NCBI GenBank assembly: GCA_028285265.1
Contig: JANQPX010000049.1
Span: 1 to 64,000 of the forward strand
Origin: Geminicoccaceae bacterium
Lineage (GTDB): Bacteria; Pseudomonadota; Alphaproteobacteria; Geminicoccales; Geminicoccaceae
Direction of reading: 5' to 3'
DNA: 64,000 nt
The notes beneath the pieces were generated by a model that saw only the letters and a list, made by a program, of their open reading frames with translations, ran no database searches and was not told the origin of the DNA. This document shows, in pieces, positions 26,569 to 35,839 of the stretch; the first letter of the stretch is position 1, and each line of letters opens with the position of its first letter. A program made the translations under genes and the position numbers.

Positions 26569-27657
26569 CTAAGCACGCCAGCTCGGCAGGTCTGTGATGG
26601 CCTCAAATAGCTGGTCAAACGCTTGTTGTGGATCGCGCGGACGGCCGTCGAATAGGGCGACAATCATCGGGCCATCGAGCTTGCGGATCACGAGGCTGAA
26701 GGTCCCTGGCATTGATCCGAAATGACAAAGAAAGATGCTACCGGCCTTGTTTCTAAGACCCCATCCCAACCCGTACCCCCGTCCTTGTGACACAAAGATA
26801 GGCTGCTCGATGATTTCTTGAGGAACGTGTCGTTCCGCAAAGCTGAAATAGCTCCTCGCGTCGGTGATCCAGCCGCCGGCAGCGCTGATGGCATTCGGGC
26901 TATTGACGAGATAGGACGCTTCCCTGTTGGACACTTCAGGATGAATAGTGAGGTCGGTCTCTTGGAGAGAGAAGCTGTCGAGTTCGGGAACGAGGTGTCG
27001 CACCGCGCGTTCGTAAGAGCCTTGGCCATATTGGGCGAGGATACGGCCAAGCCAGCAGTAGCCCAGGTTTGAATAGGCGTAACGGGTGCCGGGCTCGAAC
27101 TGTAGCGGCAATGACATCATGGCATCGGCAAGCTCTGAGCAGGTCGCGATCGGGTTTGGGGCAAGCCCGATCGATGTTTCTAAGAGCGCTTTGTCGGCAA
27201 AAAACGGGTCAAAGCTCATCGATTGATCCCAGCCTGCACTGTGTTGCAGCAGGTGGCGTATCGTAATGACCTCACTTCGAGCATCGACGGCTTGTCGGGC
27301 CACTGGCAGCAACTCGACGAGTGGCGTGTCGAGCGTGAGCCCTTCCTTTTGAAGGAGTGCCAAGATAGCCCGTGCCGTCAGCGGCTTGGACAGGCTGGCG
27401 ATCTTGAAGGTGTCTTCCGCGATGAAGCTACGCCCCTCTCTCCCCGTACGACCCAAGACATCGACAGCGGGCGGCTCTCCAGGGGTGCCATAAGCGAAGA
27501 CGCCACCATGAAGGCCACGTTGCTCGGCAAACGTTTCAAGAATTCTATCGAGCTGACGAGGTTGCCCAAATGGCCATGAGGCTGTAACCGCCAAGACCCC
27601 TAAGAAACTCGTCATCACAATGGCCATGAACAAGCCGTTCGGCCGTCGTCGTCTCAT
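26569..27657 (-). CDS. Exported serine hydrolase, beta-lactamase-related fold
   Basis: About 362 residues from the tentative start 27657 (MRRRRPNGLFMAIVMTSF), which gives a basic N-terminus and a hydrophobic signal or anchor. Active-site elements: ASLSK (SxxK), AYSNLGY (YxN) and CHFGS (in place of HxG/KTG). Family members are esterases, D-amino-acid amidases or transpeptidase-like. It is GC-typical for the region, unlike the hydrolase at 7532. An upstream start at 27756 without a ribosome site is possible. Confidence 0.82.
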   Translation of the reverse strand: MRRRRPNGLFMAIVMTSFLGVLAVTASWPFGQPRQLDRILETFAEQRGLHGGVFAYGTPGEPPAVDVLGRTGREGRSFIAEDTFKIASLSKPLTARAILALLQKEGLTLDTPLVELLPVARQAVDARSEVITIRHLLQHSAGWDQSMSFDPFFADKALLETSIGLAPNPIATCSELADAMMSLPLQFEPGTRYAYSNLGYCWLGRILAQYGQGSYERAVRHLVPELDSFSLQETDLTIHPEVSNREASYLVNSPNAISAAGGWITDARSYFSFAERHVPQEIIEQPIFVSQGRGYGLGWGLRNKAGSIFLCHFGSMPGTFSLVIRKLDGPMIVALFDGRPRDPQQAFDQLFEAITDLPSWRA

Positions 27658-28062
27658 GTACCGTGACCGCCATTGATGAAGATCAAATTGTCGTCCGACG
27701 AGCGTGAGGCGCTTCTTGAAGCAGCGATTCGCTCCATCGCTAGACGTACCAAGCATGGGTTAGCGATACGTTAAACGTCCGATCACACAGGCAAAGAGGG
27801 CGCATTTGTCATGCGTTTAAGGTCAATTTTGTGTCGCATGAAGCGACCTCTTTGGCACTTGGGTATTCAGCCTTCCTTTTTTGGCCCCTATACGAGCGTC
27901 GGTTTGGCGAGGTTGATCAGCCTGAAGCGCAAATTCAAGACATGCTCAACGGAAAGATCCTGGCCGGATATGACGACGAAGCGCCGTCTGCTAGCACGAG
28001 CCATCACGGTCGTTCAGTCACAACATCCGGCCAGGGGAGGCGTCTAGAGACGTGCAAACCCG
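27658..28062. other. 405-bp gene-free stretch
   Basis: It contains the possible upstream extension of the serine hydrolase (to 27756) and otherwise only short frames without resemblance to known families. Confidence 0.4.
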
Positions 28063-28908
28063 TTAGTTTATTTCCTGAACCTTCATGACGAGCTCGTTCC
28101 AGTTACGCTGGTTTTCAATGTCGTGTTCTAGGCCCTGTTCATCGGCGATCGTGAAACGCTTGATTGCAGCGGTTTTACTGGTGGCTTGATAAAGCCAGTA
28201 GGCCTCGGCCTTCAGGGCTTCATCGATCGGTTTATCAATGGATTCGTAGACCATCTGCTTGCACGCGTTGATCGATTCCGCCGGGAATTGGGCAATGCGT
28301 CGGGCGAGGTTGTCGACATAGTCGCCAATCTCATCGGGATCCAAAGCTTTGTTGATCGTACCCATGGCCTCCGCTTCATCGGCGTCGAAGTCACGGGCGC
28401 TGAGGATGATTTCCAGAGCGCGGCCAAGGCCGGTCTGACGCGCCATGCGAGAGGCACCACCGCCGCATGGCAGGATCCCCATGCCAACTTCCATTTGCAT
28501 GAACTTGAACTTGCCGCGGGCGGCAAACCGCATGTCGAGTGCCAGGGCTAACTCGTGACCGCCGCCACGCGCAAAACCTTCGAGCTTGGCGATCGTAGCC
28601 TGTGGCACCCTACTGATGCGTTCACACACCGCTTGGAGATCCAGCAGTTGGGCTTCGTCTCGGGAGACGACCTCCGTCGACATATCCTTCAGCAGTTCAG
28701 TGTCGTAGTGGCAAACCCAGATTTCCGGGTTATTGGATTGAAAAACAACAACTTTCGTTTCACGATCCCGCTCAAGGCGCATGGCTAGACTGTTCAGGTC
28801 GGCTAGCATTTCCTGGCCTTGAACGTTGACCGTTCCGAAGTCAAAGGTGACCGTCAAGATGGCTCCCGTTTGCTCGGCCTTGAACGTCGTAAACCCGTCG
28901 TATTTCAT
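28063..28908 (-). CDS. Enoyl-CoA hydratase/isomerase family (crotonase fold)
   Basis: 281 residues from ATG 28908, with AAGGACAG upstream. The crotonase oxyanion-hole region is seen as LEGFARGGGHELALALDMRFA and the second half as MGILPCGGGASRM. The usual paired catalytic glutamates of hydratases are not clearly both present (Glu in the QMEVGMGI segment is), so hydratase, isomerase or another CoA-thioester reaction is possible. No other acyl-CoA gene adjoins it. Confidence 0.85.
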   Translation of the reverse strand: MKYDGFTTFKAEQTGAILTVTFDFGTVNVQGQEMLADLNSLAMRLERDRETKVVVFQSNNPEIWVCHYDTELLKDMSTEVVSRDEAQLLDLQAVCERISRVPQATIAKLEGFARGGGHELALALDMRFAARGKFKFMQMEVGMGILPCGGGASRMARQTGLGRALEIILSARDFDADEAEAMGTINKALDPDEIGDYVDNLARRIAQFPAESINACKQMVYESIDKPIDEALKAEAYWLYQATSKTAAIKRFTIADEQGLEHDIENQRNWNELVMKVQEIN

Positions 28909-29726
28909 GGTTCTGTCCTTGGTTGGCGCGTTATCAATGATGCACTGCGTTGAGCACCAGCGTATTGCTCGCTGTGCTCGATGCAGCATGTATTGTCTTT
29001 GAATGTGATATTAATGCCGAAATTAGGCATTCAATTTTCGTTATTCGTATATAATTCAGATGATCTGATCAGGCTTTGGTTTTCGGAAAGCGCGTTTTCA
29101 AAATCAGGCTGATTTGGCACAAGAAGAGAGCCGTCTGGTGGCCGAGGGTTCAGGCGAACTGGCGGTCCTCTCAAGCACAGATATCGCGTTTGATGAGCCC
29201 CATTTGCATTCGTTTGGGATCAAGCGGATCTTGGACAGCATTTCGGTAGGGGGTTGGCCTAATAGGGTCGTACATGCGGGGCAGTATCTGTTGACGGGGT
29301 GTTGTCACGGAGAGCTGGCGATCTGAGAGCGCTTCGATCGACTTGTTGAACGAATGCAAAATGAGATCGTCAGTCCAAGATCGGGGCCTTGATCATCTAA
29401 GAGCGGGCTTCTTCAAATCGAGGAGCCTGGACCCAAGTGACTTTGGGGCTTCAGCTTGAGCCCAGGCGCCCCGAAGACAACACGTCAGGGTCCGGTTTTC
29501 TTAGTCCTTTAATGAAGAAAGTTTTCATGTATCGATGCGCCAATCACGTCTTGTGGGTAGTTTCGGGGACCATGCCAAAGGGAGCGTTGCGCATCGTTGC
29601 GATGCGGCTTGCGACCAGGTTCGGGCAGTCATCGGATGGGGTGAGCGCCGTCCACTATGAAGGGCAATTCATCGGAACGTTTAGATCGCAGGTAATTGAG
29701 CCAAGCGGCTGTTCATAAGGCTTCTT
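28909..29726. other. 818-bp gene-free stretch
   Basis: The longest gene-poor interval of the window. An AT-rich section at 29030-29070 is a likely promoter area for the enoyl-CoA hydratase-like gene. Frames at 29114-29326 and 29437-29718 (plus) lack ribosome sites and family resemblance and are not called. Confidence 0.45.
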
Positions 29727-30302
29727 TCAAGATGGAGCTAAATCATCAAGTCTGACTTTCTCGTCGCGCGACAAGACAAAGAAATGCTCGGTGCAAGGTT
29801 CATCTTTAAAGACTGTGTCCTGCTCATCGAATTTCTCCATGCCGACACTCTCCATCAGTTTAATGGACGGTAAATTTCTGGCATCGGTAATGCCAATAAT
29901 CTGGTTCACGTCGGAATGCTCGAACACAAGCCGCATGGCCTCTTGAACCGCTTCGCGTGCAAGACCTTTTCCTTGAGCATGCCGAGCCAGAGAGAACCCG
30001 ATTTCTGCCTGACCTAGTTGTGCGGCGACGCAGAGTCCGATGTCTCCTATGAGCCTGTCATCCCTGCGATGGGCGATACCAATCTGGCTCCAATAGCCTG
30101 GGCGAAGCAATGTGTCCCGATTGACGGCCGCCAAAAATGATCGAGCCTCGTTGTCTGACATAACCTCCCAGTCTTGGTATCGGGCCACCTCGGGATCGCA
30201 GCGATAAGATTGGAAGTCTTCGAGGTCCGAAATGCCAAGCCGTCGTAGAACGATTCGTTTGGATATCCGAGGTAGGAGACTTGAACCCATGAGCTTACTC
30301 AC
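29727..30302 (-). CDS. GNAT N-acetyltransferase (RimJ/RimL type)
   Basis: 191 residues. The RimJ/RimL-type layout is clear: SKRIVLRRLGISDLEDFQSY at the start, IGDIGLCVA, then the acetyl-CoA loop ARHAQGKGLAREAVQEAMR (Q/R-x-x-G-x-G/A) and the late NLPSIKLMESVGM motif. It acetylates an amine of a protein or small molecule; the target is not indicated by context. Confidence 0.87.
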   Translation of the reverse strand: MSKLMGSSLLPRISKRIVLRRLGISDLEDFQSYRCDPEVARYQDWEVMSDNEARSFLAAVNRDTLLRPGYWSQIGIAHRRDDRLIGDIGLCVAAQLGQAEIGFSLARHAQGKGLAREAVQEAMRLVFEHSDVNQIIGITDARNLPSIKLMESVGMEKFDEQDTVFKDEPCTEHFFVLSRDEKVRLDDLAPS

Positions 30303-30626
30303 AATTCATGATGGGCCACTTTTTGTTTCAGATCTTCTGTGGCTCACCTTCTGTCAAGCAGCGAGGCCACGACGGGAGCACCGAATATGGCAGAACGCCG
30401 TCCCCTCATCACGCCAATGTCAAATGCGGTCTACTTGATGTCCAGCGGCTTCGTTCTGAATGACCAGCCTTGGGCGCATAGGGGGTCTGATCGTTACCGG
30501 ATCTTGTCAACGCGTTCTTAGTAGCCTCCATGTTGCATGAACCAACCCAGCGGGTGTTGTTGAGCTACAGCGCTGATCGTGGCCGATGGTTATGGACACT
30601 GATTTTGACAAACTGGAGGAAGGCCG
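30303..30626. other. 324-bp gene-free stretch
   Basis: Spacer between divergent GNAT and methyltransferase genes. No gene or repeat is seen. Confidence 0.4.
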
Positions 30627-31397
30627 ATGAGCCGGGACCATGTCACCATTAATCGAGACATTTGGAACGCTGATGCCAAAAACTGGGTGGCTTTGGGTGA
30701 GCGCCTTTGGAATGCTAAAAAGCCCGTTTGGGGGAATTGGGGTATCTCCGAGGCGTCTTTGAACCTGCTGCCGATGGACTTGGCGAATAAGGACGCTATC
30801 GAGTTAGGCTGTGGCACAGGATATGTTTCGGGATGGGTGGCGCAGCGCGGCGCCCGAGTCACGGGCGTTGACGTCTCTTCCAGTCAGTTAGCCACGGCTC
30901 GTCGATTAGCACAAGAACACGGAGTCGCCATCCGATTTATCGAGGCGAACGCGGAGGCCACCGGTCTGGCGGATGCCTCCTTTGACTTTGCGATCTCGGA
31001 ATATGGTGCTGCCATCTGGTGTCCTCCGGGTGCTTGGCTGCGCGAGGCCTGGCGCTTGCTACGACCCGGAGGGAGGCTGGTGTTTCTTGGGAACCATCCG
31101 ATGGTCCTCTTGTGCACGCCTACAAATGGCGCGCCATGCGGAACGACGCTGCATCGACCCTACCGTGACATGTGGGGCGCTGATTGGACTGACGTTGAAT
31201 TTGATCCAAGTGGCGTGTGCTTCAATCTAACCATTTCCGCTTGGATGGCACTCTTTACCGACATTGGATTTACGGTAACGAATTACCAAGAACTGTTCGC
31301 ACCTGAGTCGGAAACGGAAACACGCGCGTTCATTCCGCCCGAATGGGCTAAGAGGTATCCCGTCGAACAAGTCTGGCATCTCGAGAAACCGGCATGA
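30627..31397 (+). CDS. Class I SAM-dependent methyltransferase
   Basis: 256 residues. Motif I is ELGCGTGYVSGWVA (about 58-71), followed by VTGVDVSSSQL, the FIEANAEATGLADASFDFAI post-motifs, and LREAWRLLRPGGRLVFLG. This is a Methyltransf_11/25-type enzyme for a small molecule; acceptor unknown. AGGAAGG sits just before the start. A strong hairpin follows at 31450-31477. Confidence 0.88.
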   Translation: MSRDHVTINRDIWNADAKNWVALGERLWNAKKPVWGNWGISEASLNLLPMDLANKDAIELGCGTGYVSGWVAQRGARVTGVDVSSSQLATARRLAQEHGVAIRFIEANAEATGLADASFDFAISEYGAAIWCPPGAWLREAWRLLRPGGRLVFLGNHPMVLLCTPTNGAPCGTTLHRPYRDMWGADWTDVEFDPSGVCFNLTISAWMALFTDIGFTVTNYQELFAPESETETRAFIPPEWAKRYPVEQVWHLEKPA

Positions 31398-31449
31398 CCA
31401 CGTCTGCCAAAGATCGAAAAGACGGTGTTGTCTGGTGAGCAAGTGATTG

Positions 31450-31477
31450 GGCAGGGAAGGGGAAAGCCTTCCCTGCC
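31450..31477. terminator. Hairpin between convergent genes
   Basis: GGCAGGGAAGG (31450-31460) and CCTTCCCTGCC (31467-31477) form a perfect 11-bp stem with a 6-base loop, between the methyltransferase stop and the end of the minus-strand LysR gene. No T-run follows on either strand, but its position suits a bidirectional transcript end. Confidence 0.5.
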
Positions 31478-31642
31478 AGCTTATGTCTGACTTTGGATTA
31501 TCAGCCTTGGCCATCAGTGAACAGGATCTGACTATGGCTCGAGTCGAGCGTATGTTTTTCCGCAATAACCATCCCCTTCGTCGGCGTTTGCCCCAAAGCC
31601 ATCGACATCGACGTTACGCGCTCCAAGCTAGAGTGCCAGGGA

Positions 31643-32530
31643 CTAAGGTGAGAGCCGGTCCATCATCTTTGGGATCTCGCTGGCGAGATAGGCAAAGAGA
31701 GCGCCGACGGCCGGCTGGTCTCTAATTCTGCGCTCGGTAAGAAGCCAGATGTCGGCAGTCGGTGATGGTTGGTTGATGGCCACGCGGCGAATGCCGACCA
31801 GATCGACGGCGAGGTAACAGGGTAACGCCAGGAGCCCGAGCCCTTGGGTCAGAGCACGGACTTGATTGACCAGGCTGTTCGCTGAGTAGGCTACCCCGGC
31901 GCCTGTCGCTAGATTTCGAAGCCAGATGGCCTGGGGTAGATTGGCGATCTCACCGGTGGATTCGATGATCTTGTGGGCAGCGAAGTCCGCGGCCTCACTT
32001 GGCGAGCCATGGTCTGCCAGATAGAGGTCGTGGCCGTAGATATCGAAGGCTACCTCGGCGACCCGACGCCCGATGAGATTCTCGTCCTTGGGGTCCCCGA
32101 GCCGAACGGCGATATCGGCTTCTCGGTTAAGGATATCGGCAGGTCGATTGGAGATTTGCAGATCGACACCGATATCGGGTTGATCGCGACAAAAACGTGC
32201 GATCAGCTGGGTCAGGAAAGCAAAAGCGATTCCTTCGGATGCGGCAAGACGCACTCTGGCTGAGGTCGCTTGGTCGCCATCCCGTGCCTCCATTTGGATC
32301 TGTGTGGCTTGGCGGTTCATCAGATGTGCGCATTGACAAATCCGTTTGCCGATCGACGTCATCGTGACCCCGTCTGGGAGTCGCTCGAACAACGTGACGC
32401 CGAGATCGTCTTCGAGTTCATTAAGCCGGCGAGCGACGGTCGGTTGGCTCACCTTCAGTTCACGGGCGACCGCCGAGAAGCTGCCGCAGACCTCCAGAGC
32501 GACCAAAAAACGATAATTGTCCCAATTCAT
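31643..32530 (-). CDS. LysR-family regulator
   Basis: 295 residues from ATG 32530 (MNWDNYRF), preferred to the TTG two codons upstream. Helix-turn-helix: RFLVALEVCGSFSAVARELK then VSQPTVARRLNELEDDLG, followed by a LysR substrate domain. The opening is like LysR members of the DsdC/YhjC-like group with the motif WDN-RFxLA. No divergent target is obvious; the small membrane protein at 32769 starts 238 bp away on the other strand. Confidence 0.9.
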   Translation of the reverse strand: MNWDNYRFLVALEVCGSFSAVARELKVSQPTVARRLNELEDDLGVTLFERLPDGVTMTSIGKRICQCAHLMNRQATQIQMEARDGDQATSARVRLAASEGIAFAFLTQLIARFCRDQPDIGVDLQISNRPADILNREADIAVRLGDPKDENLIGRRVAEVAFDIYGHDLYLADHGSPSEAADFAAHKIIESTGEIANLPQAIWLRNLATGAGVAYSANSLVNQVRALTQGLGLLALPCYLAVDLVGIRRVAINQPSPTADIWLLTERRIRDQPAVGALFAYLASEIPKMMDRLSP

Positions 32531-32768
32531 CGGCAACGCTCTTTGGGCAGATCGTCGGCATATCCGAGGACGAATAGCTTGCGATCGAATCGCGGAAACC
32601 AGCAGAAAACACCATGGAATCCATAGGCTAAAGCCGCGTCCGGTTCAATGCTGGCCGGCCATTCTCTGGCAATCAACATTGCTGTTGAGGCCTCAACAGG
32701 ATTGTCGATCAACGGTTGGCCGAAGGCTCGATAGGATGATCCTCGATAGTGCAAGAGGGTGCCGATCG

Positions 32769-33182
32769 ATGCAGCCGGATGACATTTTAGAAATGCTGAT
32801 GCTGATTTGCTTTTCAACGGGCTGGTATTGGTCCATCGGTTTCATGGTTGTCATGCGTCGACCCTGCGGCAAAAGCGGGGTTTTCGTGCTCTGCACCATT
32901 TGCGGCTATATGCTGGGGCTGATTGCAAAGCTCTGGTCCTGGCAAGCCACCAACGAGATGAACTATCTGGTGTTGGTGTATTGCTGGAATCTCTCGATCG
33001 CGTCGCTTGATCTTGCTCTGTTGAGTTATCTGAGCAGTGGCCGCGGTCTCCAAGGTCAAAATCTGGAGGCGCGCCCGATCGCTCTTCCGGTAAGTCTCAT
33101 TGATCCTGCCAGTCTGGTGCATCCAGGGCCGAACTTTCGCCGGTATGATGTGGCACGGGCCGTAAGATTGGAAAGGCTCTAG
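32769..33182 (+). CDS. Small hydrophobic membrane protein, unknown family
   Basis: 137 residues from ATG 32769 with AGAGGG nine bases upstream. Three hydrophobic segments (about 8-26, 36-52, 62-82) then a hydrophilic tail ending ARAVRLERL. I know no family for it. It ends 2 bp from the stop of the convergent kinase gene. The longer frame upstream (from 32517) overlaps the LysR gene and is not used. Confidence 0.55.
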   Translation: MQPDDILEMLMLICFSTGWYWSIGFMVVMRRPCGKSGVFVLCTICGYMLGLIAKLWSWQATNEMNYLVLVYCWNLSIASLDLALLSYLSSGRGLQGQNLEARPIALPVSLIDPASLVHPGPNFRRYDVARAVRLERL

Positions 33183-33184
33183 TC

Positions 33185-34195
33185 CTAGGCGCTCCCTATT
33201 CGATCGAGATAGGCTTGGCCCAATCTTGCCGTCGTCGCTGCGAAGCCGGGCGCGAGTTCCTGGGGTTCTGGCGCTTCGATGTGGCTACCGATCCAAGCGA
33301 GCAGCGCCATGCGTCGAAGCATAATGAAGGTTTCGATCTCAGCCTCGTCCTCCACACTAAGTTCGCGCACGGTTCGGTAGCCCTGAAGCCAGGCGGCCTT
33401 TAGGTCGGGAATGCTGGGGTCGTCTTCAATAAAGCTGATTGCAGCCGCGAAATCATACATGAACCAGCCATGGCCGCAGTCGTCGAAATCGATGAGACGA
33501 GTCCCGGTATCATCCACCAAGAGGTTAGCAAGGCGCATATCGGCATGGATCAGATTGTAGCGTTCCGGCGCTTTGCCAAACCGCTCAAGGCGCTCTCGGA
33601 TGGTGGCCTCAACCCTTTCCAGCACCGGCCGCACTTCATCGTCGACTTCAGGTGCATCCCGCCAGTTACCCCAAGTGGGCGTCTCTCCAAAGACTGCGTC
33701 GACGTCCCAGGTGAGGCGCTCAAACCGCTCGGGCTTGGTCCAACGGAGGACATGATTATGACATCGGGCAGCGATACTCCCGAGTTCCTCGAAGCCGCCG
33801 GTCATATCGCCGCTCTCATCGGGGGCGTCGCCGTCCACGAAATGAAACAGCACCAAAAAGCGTTCCGCATCGAGGCCGTCGATACCGGCTGTCTGGATCG
33901 CCTTACCATCGCGCCCGAGATAGTATCCAGGCGTCGTCACCACCTGCTCGGTCCCCAGGGCGTCCAACCAGGCAAGCTCACATTCGATGGCGCGGCGGGT
34001 GTGGTAGTTTTCCCGGTGCACCCGAAGCACGGCTTTGTAGTTGCCTGGTGCCTCGACCAGATAGGTGGCGTTCTCCGAAACGTTGATCAGTCGGGCGGCG
34101 GCTCCAGCGGGCAGGTCCCAGAGCGTGAGTGCGTTCGCTGCCAATCGTTCCAAATGTTTGAGCAGGTCCTCGAGCGGCATCTCCGAGCCGGCCAT
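33185..34195 (-). CDS. APH-fold kinase, probable 1-amino-2-propanol kinase
   Basis: 336 residues with the aminoglycoside-phosphotransferase/choline-kinase fold. Brenner motif LIHADMRLANLL gives H217, catalytic D219 and N224; the metal aspartate is in LIDFDD (236-239). Kinases of this kind are encoded in RMM-type microcompartment loci, where the Mycobacterium smegmatis enzyme phosphorylates (S)-1-amino-2-propanol. Here it is the last gene of the operon, 36 bp behind the SDR gene, with GGGAG before the start. The product would feed the class III phospholyase. An N-terminal amphipathic stretch (PLEDLLKHLERLAANAL) could tether it to the shell, which is speculation. Confidence 0.82.
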   Translation of the reverse strand: MAGSEMPLEDLLKHLERLAANALTLWDLPAGAAARLINVSENATYLVEAPGNYKAVLRVHRENYHTRRAIECELAWLDALGTEQVVTTPGYYLGRDGKAIQTAGIDGLDAERFLVLFHFVDGDAPDESGDMTGGFEELGSIAARCHNHVLRWTKPERFERLTWDVDAVFGETPTWGNWRDAPEVDDEVRPVLERVEATIRERLERFGKAPERYNLIHADMRLANLLVDDTGTRLIDFDDCGHGWFMYDFAAAISFIEDDPSIPDLKAAWLQGYRTVRELSVEDEAEIETFIMLRRMALLAWIGSHIEAPEPQELAPGFAATTARLGQAYLDRIGSA

Positions 34196-34231
34196 GGCTG
34201 TCTCCCGTCATTCTCGGTGTGCGGTTTGGCG

Positions 34232-35002
34232 TCAGATTTCTTCGAGCGCTTCCAGGGATTCAGGAATGATCTGACCACCATCCACTACGATTTGCTGGCC
34301 GGTGATATAGGCGGCTTCGTCGGAAGCGAAGAACAGGGCCGCATTGCCAATATCCTCGACGTCGCCGAGGCGCTTTAGCGGGATGGAAGCGGCCATGGTG
34401 TCGAGATAGTCCTGGCCCAGATCCTGCAGTCCCTCGGTGTAGATGTTGCCCGGCATCACGGCATTGATCGTGGTGTTGTAGCGCGAGAGCTCCATCGCGG
34501 CGGTTTTCAGGAATCCGAGCTGGCCGGATTTCGAGGCACCGTAATGTGCCCAGCCAGGAAAGCCTGTTACCGGTCCGGTGATCGAAGAAGTCAGCACGAC
34601 CCGGCCTTTGCCAGCTTTTTCGAAGTGGGGAATGGCGGCTTTGACGGACAGGAACGCGGAGCGAAGGTTGGTCGCCATAACCGTGTCCCATTCGTCGGGA
34701 TCCATATCGACAATTTTGGTCTGCGGAAAGGCACCGGCATTAGCACACATGACATCAAGGCCGCCTTGGGCTTTGACTGTGCTATCGACCATCGTTTTGA
34801 CAGAGGTCCAGTCTGAAACGTCGGTGATTTCGTAGCGTACATCGCCTTCGATTTCGCCCGCGGCCTTTTTGAGCGCCTCTTCACCGCGCGCAGCGATGGT
34901 GACTTTCGCCCCTTGGCGCGCGAAGACCGTGGCGATGCCGCGACCGATTCCTTTGGATCCGCCCGTGACGATGACACTTTTGCCCTTGATTGATGTCAGC
35001 AT
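34232..35002 (-). CDS. SDR dehydrogenase, probable 1-amino-2-propanol dehydrogenase
   Basis: 256 residues, classical SDR: cofactor loop TGGSKGIG (13-20), NAG (88-90), catalytic Ser139/140, Y154 and K158 (YGASK), and a terminal ITGQQIVVDGG. Arg/Lys after the second strand (AARGEEALKK) favours NADP(H). In the comparable mycobacterial locus the SDR interconverts aminoacetone and (S)-1-amino-2-propanol; the same role is inferred here from gene context. FabG-like reductases look alike, so sequence alone does not settle substrate. Ribosome site GGGAGAAG; 24 bp behind the permease gene. Confidence 0.85.
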   Translation of the reverse strand: MLTSIKGKSVIVTGGSKGIGRGIATVFARQGAKVTIAARGEEALKKAAGEIEGDVRYEITDVSDWTSVKTMVDSTVKAQGGLDVMCANAGAFPQTKIVDMDPDEWDTVMATNLRSAFLSVKAAIPHFEKAGKGRVVLTSSITGPVTGFPGWAHYGASKSGQLGFLKTAAMELSRYNTTINAVMPGNIYTEGLQDLGQDYLDTMAASIPLKRLGDVEDIGNAALFFASDEAAYITGQQIVVDGGQIIPESLEALEEI

Positions 35003-35026
35003 GTTCTTCTCCCTTATTCTTGAAAT

Positions 35027-35839
35027 TCAGTTTTGCGCCGATTGGCTCTCTTTGTTAGCCCGCATGAGCCAGGAAACGGAAAGTGCGATCAAGATGATGA
35101 GGAACGATCCGACCACGGACATGATCCCGAGCGTCGGCACGAGAGGTGAATAGCCGGAGACCATCTTGGCGTAGAGCCATTCTGGCAGGGTCGAATCCGC
35201 ACCCGTTGTAAACAGCGATAGCGGGAAGTTCCCCCAGCTCAAGAGGAAGGCGAACAGGCCGGCTGAGACCAACCCTGGCAGCAGCAGCGGGAGGGTGATT
35301 TCGCGAAAGATGGTCCAGGTGTCAGCGCCCATATCGCGCGCGGCCTCTTCGAGAGCGGGATCGAAACTGTAGGCCCGGATCGACACGATTAGCGTCGCGA
35401 TGGGCGCAATCCAGACCAGATGGGCGACCACAGCCGTTTTCCAGGTGGGGATGATGCCGAGCGCGTTGAACCACATCAGGAGGGCCAAACCGAGCACTGT
35501 CTGTGGGAAGAAGATTGGAAGGAGGATCAACTTTTGGAACGTTGTACGGAAGCGCCATTGATAGCGCGCAAATGCCAGGGCACCAAAAAACGCGATCACC
35601 ACGGAGATCACCGTGACAAGAAGGGCGACCGCCAAGGACGTCATGAGTAGATCGGCAACCGTGCTGCTCTCCAGCGCCTCGGCGTACCATTTGGTCGAAT
35701 AGCGTTTGATTGGGAAGCTGAGATACCGAGCCCGCGAGACTGAGGCAAAGCCGACGGAGATCAGCGGCAGATAGAGAAAACCGATGACCAAGAGTCCATA
35801 GACGAAGAGGACGATGCGGGTGGAACGGCTTGCCGGCAT
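35027..35839 (-). CDS. ABC importer permease, polyamine (PotC/PotI) type
   Basis: 270 residues from ATG 35839 with six membrane helices. The coupling loop EEAARDMGADTWTIFREITLPLL is present near residue 185. TAATG overlap with the preceding permease stop signals coupled translation. Partner of the permease at 35839-36693. The substrate is likely an aminated small molecule feeding the microcompartment pathway, an inference from the operon. Confidence 0.9.
   Translation of the reverse strand: MPASRSTRIVLFVYGLLVIGFLYLPLISVGFASVSRARYLSFPIKRYSTKWYAEALESSTVADLLMTSLAVALLVTVISVVIAFFGALAFARYQWRFRTTFQKLILLPIFFPQTVLGLALLMWFNALGIIPTWKTAVVAHLVWIAPIATLIVSIRAYSFDPALEEAARDMGADTWTIFREITLPLLLPGLVSAGLFAFLLSWGNFPLSLFTTGADSTLPEWLYAKMVSGYSPLVPTLGIMSVVGSFLIILIALSVSWLMRANKESQSAQN

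Noticed and set aside
29437..29718. 93-codon plus-strand frame in the 818-bp gap
   Set aside because: No ribosome site and no known family; length is expected by chance in GC-rich DNA.
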